A stretch of 64,000 nucleotides of DNA from JBILXY01 sp044378055 (GTDB lineage: Bacteria > Patescibacteriota > JACMRA01): NCBI GenBank assembly GCA_044378055.1, contig JBILXY010000003.1:1-64000 (forward strand). Reading direction: 5' to 3'. Below, piece after piece: positions 7,931-16,117 of this stretch (the first letter of the stretch is position 1; every line of letters begins with the position of its first letter). The notes beneath the pieces are model-generated. The model did no database searches. It saw nothing but the letters and a program-made list of their open reading frames with translations, and was not told the DNA's origin. Position numbers and translations under genes: made by a program.

Positions 7931-8542
7931 TTACTTCTTTCCACCAATTTTCTTTTCGCTCATTTTTAAAGCAAACTTACTTTGTTTATGGTTCTTTTGG
8001 TAATAATAAATACCTGCACCTGCTGCAGCTAGTAAAAGTATTCCAGTAGTGGCTAATCCTCCTGTTCTTACAGTATTTGTTGTATTTGCAGCTGCTTGAT
8101 TAGTTGTAGTGGTGGCTGATGGTGAAGAGGCTGTGGCAGCAGTTGAAGTTGTAGCAGGAATTACTCCATCTAATAAACCAGCATTGGAAATATTTGGGGT
8201 TGGTGGAGGGGTAACATTAATTCCGCCAGTCTGACCGGTTGTTGAAGAAGTGGTGGTTGTAGCTGAAGTTGTGCTTCCTGTGGTTGCAGAGGTTGTGCCT
8301 GTTGTAGTAGTGCCAGTGGTTGTGGTTCCAGTGTTAGAAGTAGTAGTTTGTCCAGTTGTTGTGGATGTTGTGGCAGTAGGCAACCTTACACCAGGCGTAG
8401 TTGGAGCGGTAGGATCTGTGGCCTGGGCTTTGGCGTATTGCAAAGGTTGAGTATTATTAACATTATTTACAGCAATTAAAGAACCAGAAAGGACCATCAA
8501 AAAAGTTGCTATAGCTAAAGGTATACGAAATTTTGAATTCAT
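7931..8542 (-). CDS. Thr-rich cell-surface protein with signal peptide and LPxTG-like C-terminal anchor
   Basis: 203 residues from ATG 8542. This start is preferred over an in-frame ATG at 8647 because TATAAT ends exactly 6 nt before it and because it begins a clean signal peptide: basic Asn-Ser-Lys-Phe-Arg, a hydrophobic core, and a likely Ala-Lys-Ala-Gln-Ala cleavage near residue 41. The mature part is a Thr/Ser/Gly/Pro stalk with almost no charged residues, as in wall-spanning linkers. The C-terminus has Leu-Ala-Thr-Thr-Gly, a hydrophobic helix and a Lys-rich tail, the layout of sortase substrates. LATTG is not canonical LPxTG, and no sortase gene is in the window. Function is unknown, probably surface display. 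Confidence 0.65.
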   Translation of the reverse strand: MNSKFRIPLAIATFLMVLSGSLIAVNNVNNTQPLQYAKAQATDPTAPTTPGVRLPTATTSTTTGQTTTSNTGTTTTGTTTTGTTSATTGSTTSATTTTSSTTGQTGGINVTPPPTPNISNAGLLDGVIPATTSTAATASSPSATTTTNQAAANTTNTVRTGGLATTGILLLAAAGAGIYYYQKNHKQSKFALKMSEKKIGGKK

Positions 8543-8548
8543 ATGCTC

Positions 8549-8577
8549 ATTATAGCATAGGTTTATCAATTTGCAAA
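8549..8577 (-). promoter_or_regulatory. Promoter of the Thr-rich surface protein; decides its start
   Basis: On the minus strand: TTTGCA, 17-nt spacer, consensus TATAAT, then 6 nt to ATG 8542. It is the best -10 of the leaderless set. Confidence 0.65.
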
Positions 8578-8645
8578 GCTTTTTTCTGGTATCTAATTTT
8601 TGACAATCAATCTTTATCCTATAAGCCTTAATCAACCCAGAAGAC

Positions 8646-9380
8646 ATGCCTAAACTTAGTATAATTATTCCTGCCTATAATGAACAGACTTCTCTAGAAA
8701 CGCTTGTAATTAAAGTTACTAAGATTATTCTGCCTGAAAATTATAAAAAGGAAATTATTATAATCAACGATTGCTCTAAAGATAACACTTTGGAAATTGC
8801 TAAAAATCTGATTAAGAAATACTCTGAAATTAAAGTACTTAACAACGATATTAATCTAGGAAAAAGCCAAACAGTTCGAAAAGGTATTTTAGCCTCAACA
8901 GGAGACTTTGTTGTAATTCAAGATGCAGATTTAGAGTATAATCCTGAAGACATAAATTTTTTACTTACTCAATTACTAAAAAATAACTGTGATGTTGCCT
9001 ATGGAAATAGATTTGGTATTTATAACGGAGTGATTTACACTCAAAACTTCATCGGAAATCTTCTACTATCTTTAATTTCTAATATTTTTACAATTTTCAG
9101 GATAAGAGTTGTTATTCCTGATATGGAAGTTTGTTACAAAATGATTCATGGAGATGTTGCTAGGAATATTGCTGAAAACTTAAAAGCCACCTCAAACTTT
9201 GGATTTGAACCAGAAATTACAGCTAAGCTATCAAGATACAAAATGGATGGAGAACATCTTAAATTTATTGTTCTGCCAATTTCCTATACCCCAAGAAGTT
9301 TAGAAGAAGGAAAAAAAATGTCGGCATTTAAGGACGGTTTTAAAGCATTGATTGAAATTATCAAATACAATCTGTTTTAG
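8646..9380 (+). CDS. Glycosyltransferase family 2, polyprenol-phosphate sugar synthase-like
   Basis: 244 residues with a GT-A fold. Visible are Ile-Ile-Pro-Ala-Tyr-Asn-Glu at 6-12, Asn-Asp-Cys-Ser-Lys-Asp-Asn-Thr near 42-49, and the metal/nucleotide-sugar Gln-Asp-Ala-Asp-Leu-Glu-Tyr near 94-100. These are typical of dolichol-phosphate mannose synthase and related enzymes that load a sugar onto a polyprenyl phosphate. It has no C-terminal transmembrane helices, so it is the soluble or peripheral type. It directly precedes a GT-C-like membrane protein and a GtrA protein, which together form a lipid-linked sugar donor, flipping and transfer module. TTGACA at 8600-8605 may serve as its -35. The sugar is not predictable. 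Confidence 0.85.
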   Translation: MPKLSIIIPAYNEQTSLETLVIKVTKIILPENYKKEIIIINDCSKDNTLEIAKNLIKKYSEIKVLNNDINLGKSQTVRKGILASTGDFVVIQDADLEYNPEDINFLLTQLLKNNCDVAYGNRFGIYNGVIYTQNFIGNLLLSLISNIFTIFRIRVVIPDMEVCYKMIHGDVARNIAENLKATSNFGFEPEITAKLSRYKMDGEHLKFIVLPISYTPRSLEEGKKMSAFKDGFKALIEIIKYNLF

Positions 9381-9404
9381 TTGTTTGGTAAAAAAGTATT
9401 GAAG

Positions 9405-10982
9405 ATGACCAAAACAAAATTTCCTAAGTTAAATATTCATAAAATATTAGAATGGTTTAGAAATATTAGCACGGTTAAATTTAAGATTATTACTAGCTTT
9501 TTAGTTTTTCTGCTATCTTACTGGCTGATTTACCGAAATAATAGTTTCTTTAGCGGAGACATGGGAATAATTGGCACAATTACAGATGATTTCAGCCAAG
9601 GTAAATTTTATTCATGGTATTTTTATGGCCAAAATTATTTTGGAAATCTGGAGCCATTAATTTTATCGATCTTAACGCGAATTAGTGGGAACAGTGTTCA
9701 AAGTTTGTATTTTTGGGAACATTTCTGGTATTTTCTTACTTCAGTTTTGGTTTTTTTAACACTGCCTAAACTTAGAAACTGGCAAACAATAATTTCTGTT
9801 CTTGCTTTCTTTTTTAGTGTAAAATACTATGATTATCTATATTTTCCTCAAGGTTTTTCATTTACTTTACTTATAATAACTGTATTTTATTATATTTTTC
9901 AGAAAGTTTATGCTAACCAAATTCAGATTAATAACTGGTTGTTCTTATTGGTAGGAGGTTTTACCACATTAGGTATTTGGTTCAATCCTTCTATTTCTAT
10001 CATATTCCCTATATTTTTAATAATATATTTTTACAAAGTATTTCTGAAAGAGATTAAAATTAAAATTGAGCATTTCGTTTGGGGATTATTTGGATTATTG
10101 GCTGGAATAATTCCTTTTATATTCGCATTCATTGAAACTGCTGGAAAAAATGTTGAATGGTTTTCTACAAACAAAAGTGGAAATATATTTGCAAATATCG
10201 TCTATTTTGGGGCTGATTATCTTTACTTTTTCTCCAATCAAAATAGAATTAATATTTCAAGCAATAGAGATATTTTATTCAGCACATTATTTGATGCAAG
10301 AGTATTATTTGGGGTGATCACCTCTTTGATGATATTGTTATTTTTAATTTTTTCCTTAAAGTTTTGGAAAGAAAAATTGGTTGCTTTTTTATTTTTATTC
10401 TTTTCCAGCTTCCTCTTACTTAATAAAGATTTAGGCCAAGACCCTTATTTATTCAAATATATTAGATACGCTATTCCCTCCTTCACTTTTATATTGATAA
10501 TTATTTTTGGCAGTTTAAATGCTTTGGGAAAAAATAAATATACTATAATGCTGAATTATTTATGCATGGTCATCGTTGTAATTTTAACTTGTTTTGGCAT
10601 ATCACGATCCTATAATTTATTCATAAATGCTTCCAGTAAACCTCAAACTTATGAAATTGTGGCAGATAAATTGATAAATTATTATAGGGCTGAAGGAATT
10701 TTTTGCGATAATTATTTCGATTTGTGCATGAGCATTAGTTATAAAAACAAAGATGCAAATTTCAAAGTTGAAATGATTGACAGTGGAGAAAAAACCTCGC
10801 TTAGAAACCCAAGTACTATTGGTGTGGTGAATAATATTTGGATGAAGGGGGGAAAAGTATTTTCGCTTGTTAGAGAGGATAAATTTAGCCCAGCTTGCAA
10901 AGTTTTAGAAGTTTTTTCAAATCAACCTGGAAGTACAAAGTATTATCTGCTTGAAGGAAAATATAGCGATTGCAAAATTTAA
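9405..10982 (+). CDS. Polytopic membrane protein, probable GT-C-type glycosyltransferase
   Basis: About 525 residues from ATG 9405; a TTG right after the upstream stop at 9381 is the alternative start. Around ten or more hydrophobic segments are followed by a C-terminal soluble part of roughly 110 residues with several cysteines. An acidic Ser-Gly-Asp-Met-Gly motif in the first extracytoplasmic loop resembles the catalytic Asp region of PMT/ArnT (GT39/GT83) enzymes, which use polyprenyl-phosphate sugars as donors. No diagnostic family motif beyond this is certain. Its place between a GT2 polyprenol-phosphate sugar synthase and GtrA is the main support for a transferase role. The sequence is very AT-rich and Phe/Ile-rich. 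Confidence 0.6.
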   Translation: MTKTKFPKLNIHKILEWFRNISTVKFKIITSFLVFLLSYWLIYRNNSFFSGDMGIIGTITDDFSQGKFYSWYFYGQNYFGNLEPLILSILTRISGNSVQSLYFWEHFWYFLTSVLVFLTLPKLRNWQTIISVLAFFFSVKYYDYLYFPQGFSFTLLIITVFYYIFQKVYANQIQINNWLFLLVGGFTTLGIWFNPSISIIFPIFLIIYFYKVFLKEIKIKIEHFVWGLFGLLAGIIPFIFAFIETAGKNVEWFSTNKSGNIFANIVYFGADYLYFFSNQNRINISSNRDILFSTLFDARVLFGVITSLMILLFLIFSLKFWKEKLVAFLFLFFSSFLLLNKDLGQDPYLFKYIRYAIPSFTFILIIIFGSLNALGKNKYTIMLNYLCMVIVVILTCFGISRSYNLFINASSKPQTYEIVADKLINYYRAEGIFCDNYFDLCMSISYKNKDANFKVEMIDSGEKTSLRNPSTIGVVNNIWMKGGKVFSLVREDKFSPACKVLEVFSNQPGSTKYYLLEGKYSDCKI

Positions 10983-10993
10983 TAGAATTATTT

Positions 10994-11437
10994 ATGGATT
11001 ATTTAAACAAACTAATTTCAAATAAAAAAGAGTTAAAGTCTTTAGCATCTTACATTATTATTGGACTTTTTACCACTTTAATTACTTGGTTAATTTGGAG
11101 TTTTCTATATAATTTATCTAATAGTTTAGATTTTGATAAAGAAATAAGATTCTCGACCAGCCAATTTATTGCATCATCAAGCACTATTATTTTAAGCTTT
11201 TATCTAAATAGAATTATCACTTTTAAAGATAAAGCCAGGCGACACAAACAAAAGAGAATTACAGTTTTGAACGCTGTGGCAATTTACTTAATCTCGCCAC
11301 TTACTGCCTCACTTCTTACCTTATTAATTCAAATAATCTTGCCAGGAGTGTTTATGGACGAAATTTTGAAGGTTATTGGTCTAGCCACAGGAATGATTAT
11401 TAATTATACAGGGCAGAAATTCTGGATTTATAGGTAG
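10994..11437 (+). CDS. GtrA-family membrane protein
   Basis: 147 residues from ATG 10994, chosen over an in-frame TTG at 10970 that overlaps the upstream gene. Four hydrophobic helices with the GtrA pattern are visible: Tyr-Ile-Ile-Ile-Gly-Leu-Phe-Thr-Thr in helix 1, Leu-Asn-Arg-Ile-Ile-Thr-Phe-Lys after helix 2, and the ending Asn-Tyr-Thr-Gly-Gln-Lys-Phe-Trp-Ile-Tyr. GtrA proteins are thought to flip polyprenyl-phosphate-linked sugars for surface glycosylation. It begins 11 nt after the GT-C-like gene and completes the three-gene module started by the GT2 at 8646. Confidence 0.85.
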   Translation: MDYLNKLISNKKELKSLASYIIIGLFTTLITWLIWSFLYNLSNSLDFDKEIRFSTSQFIASSSTIILSFYLNRIITFKDKARRHKQKRITVLNAVAIYLISPLTASLLTLLIQIILPGVFMDEILKVIGLATGMIINYTGQKFWIYR

Positions 11438-11484
11438 TAATAAAATATCTTGACAAAGAACTTTCACCAAACAAGTCTATAATC

Positions 11485-12855
11485 ATGATTCAGTGTCAAT
11501 ATTTGATAATAGGAAGTGGCCAAACTGGGCTTATGGCTGCTAAAAAACTGGCTGGACTTGGTAAGTCGGTTATTTTAGTTGAACAAACAATATTAGGAGG
11601 TACTTATATTCACAATTACGAAATTCCAAAGCAAATTATTACCAAAGAAGCTGAAGAATTTGCCACAAGTTTAAAATCTTTCAAAGATAATCCTACTACT
11701 TTTTCAGTATTAATAAAAAACAGACAGAAATTAACTGCCAAAATTGCAGCCGGAATTCAATCTAAATTCGTAAATTTACGAGAAACGCTTAAATCAACAC
11801 CAAGCTTAACTTTAATTAAAGGTCAGGCTAATTTTGTGTCTAAAAGCCTAGTAGAAATTAATTCCGAAACTGAAAGACACTTAGTTAATTTTGATCAATG
11901 TATTGTGGCTGTTGGTAAAAATCAACTAATCAAACCAAATTTAGCAGGCCTAGATAGCATTCCTTTTCTTTACCAGCACAATGTTTACTTACTGCAAGAA
12001 ATTCCATCAAAATTAGCAATTATTGGCTTCACAAAAGAAAGTCTTGAAGTTGCGGATATTTATTCAAACTTAGGTGTAAAAGTATCTATTTTTGAAGAAT
12101 CTGAAGCACATAGGAAACTTTCTAAAATTGATAGGTCTGCCCTAAATTATCTTATTAAAAAGCTAAGTGGAAAACAAGTAGAATTCTTTTTCAAAACCAA
12201 GATTGTTAAAATTAAAAAATTAAAAACCGGTTTAGAACTAACTGATAATACAGACAATTCTTTTGATGCTAGTCATGTTTATATTGATTTAGAGGAAAAC
12301 TTCAATGAGGAAAATCTTGGCTTAAGTAAAGTTGGTATTACTGTTTCAAAGAAAGGTGTAGTTACAGATCATATTGGTAGAACTGCAAAAAAGTCTATCC
12401 AAGCCTTAGGAGAATGTAACTCTCAATCTGCTGAAAATATAAAACTTTCAATGATATATTCTTATATCGATAAGGAAATTAAATCTGCAAATAACGAAAA
12501 AAAATCTTCTTTAGGCTATTTAGGTTTCAGCACAGAATCTGAAAGTAAAATAATTAAAATTGGCAGCAATAAAATTAATACCACATCCCCTATTGCAACT
12601 TTAGCCTTAACTGAATCTGAAGCAATTGGTAAATTTGGGTCTTCTGCAAAAACCAGAACATTTACCATGGAAGGAATTGAAGGATTTGTAAGAATAACTT
12701 ACAAGGAACAAACTGGTGACATTCTTGGTGTAAGTTTAATGGGAGAAGTTTGTATTGAATTTGAAGCTTATTTCTTCAGTCTTTTTAATAGAAACATTAA
12801 CATCAAACAAGTTTTGGAATTTTTAGGCAGCAGAGTTGTTTTAAACGAAGTTTAG
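11485..12855 (+). CDS. Pyridine nucleotide-disulfide oxidoreductase homologue without redox cysteines
   Basis: 456 residues with the layout of dihydrolipoamide dehydrogenase/mercuric reductase/glutathione reductase. The FAD-binding Gly-Ser-Gly-Gln-Thr-Gly at 10-15 and acidic strand end at Glu33 are kept. The redox-active Cys-x4-Cys after Gly-Gly-Thr is Tyr41 and Glu46. The second Rossmann motif, normally Gly-Gly-Gly-Tyr-Ile-Gly, reads Gly-Phe-Thr-Lys-Glu-Ser, so NAD(P)H binding is doubtful. The C-terminal His-Pro/Glu dyad is also not recognisable. It probably still binds FAD, but classical disulfide reduction is unlikely. TTGACA at 11450-11455 lies 29 nt before the start, though the -10 is poor. 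Its last 4 nt overlap the end of pilM. Confidence 0.75.
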   Translation: MIQCQYLIIGSGQTGLMAAKKLAGLGKSVILVEQTILGGTYIHNYEIPKQIITKEAEEFATSLKSFKDNPTTFSVLIKNRQKLTAKIAAGIQSKFVNLRETLKSTPSLTLIKGQANFVSKSLVEINSETERHLVNFDQCIVAVGKNQLIKPNLAGLDSIPFLYQHNVYLLQEIPSKLAIIGFTKESLEVADIYSNLGVKVSIFEESEAHRKLSKIDRSALNYLIKKLSGKQVEFFFKTKIVKIKKLKTGLELTDNTDNSFDASHVYIDLEENFNEENLGLSKVGITVSKKGVVTDHIGRTAKKSIQALGECNSQSAENIKLSMIYSYIDKEIKSANNEKKSSLGYLGFSTESESKIIKIGSNKINTTSPIATLALTESEAIGKFGSSAKTRTFTMEGIEGFVRITYKEQTGDILGVSLMGEVCIEFEAYFFSLFNRNINIKQVLEFLGSRVVLNEV

Positions 12856-13877
12856 ATATCCTCCCTTAGGGCTAAACCTAGAGCAGTAGCTAATTGGCTT
12901 ACTATTGGATAAACATAAGGTTTATAGTCTTCGGTAACTAATACTCTTCGTAAACAATTACCAACATAGACAGGAGTATTAAATTCTTTAAAAAATTCAA
13001 CGAAACCTGGGGAATAAACACCTCCGCCAACGATTACAATTTTTTGGGGTTCCTGTGATACTTTTCTATTTAATTCAACGAAAGTAGCTAGTTCTGATTT
13101 TAAAATTGTCAGATTTTCCATTACTTCTTTTGGTAGTGTAAACAAATTAACCAAGTTAATATCCATTTTAAAAAATTCGGCTATAGAAGTTTCAACCCCT
13201 AAAGACTTACTAAGATCTTCGGTAATTTTATCTGTACCAATTGGTACATGGGAACTTGATCTTAAAACCCCATCAACAACTATGCTAAAAGTTGTATTTT
13301 TACCTCCAACATCTACTAAAACAGTATTGCCCTGATCTGGTGTTAAACCTGCCCTGATCTGGGAAATAGTTTGATTTTCCAAAGCTGCACCATCTAAATT
13401 CACATGTTCCAGCAAGTTCTTGCTGTTTTCTATAACAAAGTCTGGTAAAGCATTAATAATAACCCTTTGTTTTCCAGTATAAGCAGTGATTCTAGGATCG
13501 TTTTTAATTAAACTCCAGGAAAGACGCATCTCATCGGGGGGATACGGCAAAAAATATGCAGCCTGTTTGTCTATTTCTTCTTGGATTTGTTTTCTATTCC
13601 AGCTAGCCTCAAAATCCATTGTGGTTACATAAACATCTTTACTCTGCACACTCATTACTGTTTTTACACCAGAAAAACTTCCAGCTTGCATAATTTCAGT
13701 AATAATATTTCCAATCTGCCTTAATCTGGCACTATCCCAATATCCATCCAAGCCTAAATTGTGCTTGGCTACCCCATATGTTTCAAGTTGTTTGCCTTTT
13801 TTTGTATGAATAATTTCTACCATTTTAATGGAATCTGAGCCAATATCAAGGCCAATAATCGTTTTGTCAGAAAACAT
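12852..13877 (-). CDS. pilM: Type IV pilus assembly ATPase-like protein PilM
   Basis: 341 residues of the actin/FtsA-like PilM family. Phosphate-1 motif Gly-Leu-Asp-Ile-Gly-Ser-Asp-Ser-Ile-Lys at 9-18, the SHS2 insert region, phosphate-2 Leu-Val-Asp-Val-Gly-Gly-Lys near 190, and the adenosine motif Ile-Val-Ile-Val-Gly-Gly-Gly-Val near 287 are visible. PilM is a cytoplasmic ring protein that binds the PilN N-terminus and links the pilus motor to the alignment complex. The usual pilN/pilO neighbours are absent, so pilus genes must lie elsewhere. Convergent by 4 nt with the flavoprotein gene. It has a normal promoter with a leader of about 35 nt. Confidence 0.9.
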   Translation of the reverse strand: MFSDKTIIGLDIGSDSIKMVEIIHTKKGKQLETYGVAKHNLGLDGYWDSARLRQIGNIITEIMQAGSFSGVKTVMSVQSKDVYVTTMDFEASWNRKQIQEEIDKQAAYFLPYPPDEMRLSWSLIKNDPRITAYTGKQRVIINALPDFVIENSKNLLEHVNLDGAALENQTISQIRAGLTPDQGNTVLVDVGGKNTTFSIVVDGVLRSSSHVPIGTDKITEDLSKSLGVETSIAEFFKMDINLVNLFTLPKEVMENLTILKSELATFVELNRKVSQEPQKIVIVGGGVYSPGFVEFFKEFNTPVYVGNCLRRVLVTEDYKPYVYPIVSQLATALGLALREDI

Positions 13878-13915
13878 TTTGAATTGAAATTAAAAATAAT
13901 ATTTGATTTAGATGA

Positions 13916-13944
13916 ATTATACTTTTAATAGAGCTTTTTGGCAA
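13916..13944 (-). promoter_or_regulatory. Promoter of pilM
   Basis: On the minus strand: TTGCCA, 17-nt spacer, consensus TATAAT, then 38 nt to the ATG at 13877. It is a conventional leadered promoter, in contrast to most others here. Confidence 0.65.
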
Positions 13945-13953
13945 AGGTAAAAT

Positions 13954-15306
13954 TTAAGACGCCACTCTTTTTAAAATCATAAGGTTTTCCATATGTGGAG
14001 TTTGAGGGTAAAAATCAAAAGCCTGTTGTGCCACAATTTTGTATTGTTTTAGAATTAGTACTAAATCTCTAGCCTGGGTAAACGGATTACAGCTAAGGTA
14101 AACTATCATTTCAGGCGAAACTTCCAACAATCTATCAACAACTTTTGCTGGTAAACCACTTCTTGGAGGATCAACAATAATAACATTTTCATTGGTTATA
14201 GCTTCAAGCGATTTTTCTGTTGCACCTTCCCAAATTTCTAATTTTGAAACATCTAAATTATTATTTTTAGCATTTCTTAAGGTTAATTCCCTACTAAGAC
14301 TACTGATCTCGACCATCTTCATTTTATGGAAAAATGGTAACAAAGATAGACCAATTGTTCCAACTCCGGAATACAAATCTGCGGCTAGAATTTTTTTATC
14401 GGCTGGAAAAGTTTCAGGTAAAACCTTCTCTAAATTAGTTTTAATAAGTTTTAAACATTCTTGAAATTGAGGTATATGAATTTGAAAGAAATTATCAATA
14501 CCAAATTCTAAATTTAATTCACCAACTTTTTCTGTTAGAACTAAATTACCTACAGATGCAAGCTCTTGAGTAACTATTGAGGCAGGACTTAAAGGATTTG
14601 AAAAAGCAACTTTAAAACCAACCAAAACCGAGTCTAACAGATGAGCTATTTCATCTGAATTAACTTTTACAGTTTCATCTTTAATGAATAAAGTAGCCAT
14701 AACTTGTCCGGTTGTGGAAGATGATCTTAGTAACAAAGTTTTAAGTTGAAAGCCTCCTAATTTTCTGGATTTAACAAAAGATAATATTTTTTGAGCTGAT
14801 AAATCAAGGTTTTTATGAATTAGGCAGCACTCTTTAACCACAACTTTGCCAAAGTGGCTTCCGCGTTTAAAAAAGGAAAGGCTTGTTTCCTCGGTTTCTT
14901 TGTCTGTGAAAAAACCGTATTCAACTTTATTTCTATAATTCCAAAGGTCTTTTTCTGCGGCAGGAAGAAAATTTAACGTACCAATATTTAAACCTTGTTT
15001 ATCAAACGCACTTTTTAATAAATCTATTTTAGTTTTAACTTGCTCGGTATATTTTAAAATCTGCCAAGGTGAACATGACGTATAGTGGTCTTCCTTAGCT
15101 TCCAGCCTCCAAGTAGAAGGATTGGTAATTGAAATGGCTGTTCCAAAATAATCTTTTCGTTTTTTGTTGTGAATTTCTGCTTCTACAGTTTCTCCTGGCA
15201 AGGCATTTAATATATAATAATTGTAACCATCTAGCTTGGCATGACCATATCCCTGCTCGTCTAAATTATTTATGGTAACTGTTTGGTTTGGAAAACTTTT
15301 CTTCAT
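13954..15306 (-). CDS. TRAM-domain RNA uracil-5-methyltransferase (RlmD/RumA/TrmA family)
   Basis: 450 residues. An N-terminal TRAM domain (about 1-60, with Gly-Tyr-Gly-His-Ala-Lys and Leu-Pro-Gly-Glu) is followed by the central RNA-binding domain and a Rossmann methyltransferase. The SAM motif Ala-Asp-Leu-Tyr-Ser-Gly-Val-Gly-Thr-Ile-Gly lies near 311-321, Val-Asp-Pro-Pro-Arg-Ser-Gly near 379, and the nucleophile Cys in Leu-Ser-Cys-Asn-Pro near 404. Only one cysteine remains where RlmD holds its 4Fe-4S cluster, so this is a cluster-free member and the exact target (23S or tRNA) is open. The start is set by a promoter with TATAGA 6 nt upstream. Confidence 0.88.
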   Translation of the reverse strand: MKKSFPNQTVTINNLDEQGYGHAKLDGYNYYILNALPGETVEAEIHNKKRKDYFGTAISITNPSTWRLEAKEDHYTSCSPWQILKYTEQVKTKIDLLKSAFDKQGLNIGTLNFLPAAEKDLWNYRNKVEYGFFTDKETEETSLSFFKRGSHFGKVVVKECCLIHKNLDLSAQKILSFVKSRKLGGFQLKTLLLRSSSTTGQVMATLFIKDETVKVNSDEIAHLLDSVLVGFKVAFSNPLSPASIVTQELASVGNLVLTEKVGELNLEFGIDNFFQIHIPQFQECLKLIKTNLEKVLPETFPADKKILAADLYSGVGTIGLSLLPFFHKMKMVEISSLSRELTLRNAKNNNLDVSKLEIWEGATEKSLEAITNENVIIVDPPRSGLPAKVVDRLLEVSPEMIVYLSCNPFTQARDLVLILKQYKIVAQQAFDFYPQTPHMENLMILKRVAS

Positions 15307-15312
15307 TCTTAA

Positions 15313-15341
15313 TCTATACAGACTAAATTTAATTCAGGCAA
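15313..15341 (-). promoter_or_regulatory. Promoter of the RNA methyltransferase gene
   Basis: On the minus strand: TTGCCT, 17-nt spacer, TATAGA, then 6 nt to ATG 15306. It shows the leaderless geometry with a good -10. Confidence 0.6.
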
Positions 15342-15353
15342 TTAAAATGCAAA

Positions 15354-16001
15354 TTATAGCCAGAAAATTGGATCAACAAAAGTTGTTGTATCTATGTTTA
15401 AATCTTGCCTTAAATAAAAGGAAAATAATACCAAAGCAAAAAGTAATAGATAGTACAAGCTAACAGGAATAATTGTGAATAAACCATTAATCCAGTGCTT
15501 TAATTTTTTCTGGGTTACCTCTTTAAATTTTATATGATCCTCCAAAACATTATAGCAAACAAGTGCGAAGAAAATGTTTGAAGTAGCAACTCCTGCTAGC
15601 AAGCACCAGGGACACAAAGCACCAATAAGATAGCTGCTTATATATAACAATATCAAATTAGTTATAGTTCCCAGCCCGGCCAATGATGTACAAAAAAGCA
15701 TAATCCATCTTCTATTTTTTTCGTTGGCGATAATAAAAAGTCCGGTTATAACTGCAAGTGGATATGCCATTAATCCAATAATCGTGTTAGGAAATCCAAA
15801 TAAATCTGCCCATTTACTTTTCATTACAGGCCCACAATCCAGCCAAACATTTACACTACAAGATGGTATAAAATTTGGGTTTTTATATAATTCTATTCTA
15901 TTGTTAAGCAGGTGAAAAGCCGCAAATGTACCTAAAACTCCACAAATAATAATTATAATTGCTAAATAGTTTTTTATAATAAATTTAAATATTTTGCTCA
16001 T
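15354..16001 (-). CDS. Vitamin K epoxide reductase (VKOR) family membrane protein
   Basis: 215 residues with about five hydrophobic helices. VKOR homologues reoxidise a DsbA-like thiol oxidase using quinone, the Gram-positive and CPR equivalent of DsbB. The active-site Cys130-Pro-Trp-Cys133 and the shuttle pair Cys48/Cys56 are all present, with the conserved Ser-Lys-Trp-Ala-Asp-Leu-Phe-Gly and Pro-Asn-Thr-Ile-Ile-Gly motifs between them. Unlike many bacterial VKORs it has no fused thioredoxin domain, and no DsbA-like gene is adjacent. The RNA methyltransferase gene lies downstream with its own promoter. Confidence 0.92.
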   Translation of the reverse strand: MSKIFKFIIKNYLAIIIIICGVLGTFAAFHLLNNRIELYKNPNFIPSCSVNVWLDCGPVMKSKWADLFGFPNTIIGLMAYPLAVITGLFIIANEKNRRWIMLFCTSLAGLGTITNLILLYISSYLIGALCPWCLLAGVATSNIFFALVCYNVLEDHIKFKEVTQKKLKHWINGLFTIIPVSLYYLLLFALVLFSFYLRQDLNIDTTTFVDPIFWL

Positions 16002-16007
16002 AATTGT

Positions 16008-16036
16008 ATATTAATCAAGATCGATTAATTTGTAAA
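16008..16036 (-). promoter_or_regulatory. Promoter of the VKOR gene
   Basis: On the minus strand: TTTACA, 17-nt spacer, TAATAT, then 6 nt to ATG 16001. It has the same leaderless spacing. Confidence 0.55.
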
Positions 16037-16117
16037 ATTATTTAAAAAATTCGTGCAATCAATATATTGGATATCTTATTACAGATAAGATTAATTATAG
16101 CATAAAATCTATTGGAA

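Noticed and set aside
8543..8647. Longer N-terminus (35 residues) for the Thr-rich protein
   Set aside because: The extension lies across the TATAAT promoter, overlaps the divergent GT2 start, and would bury the signal peptide.
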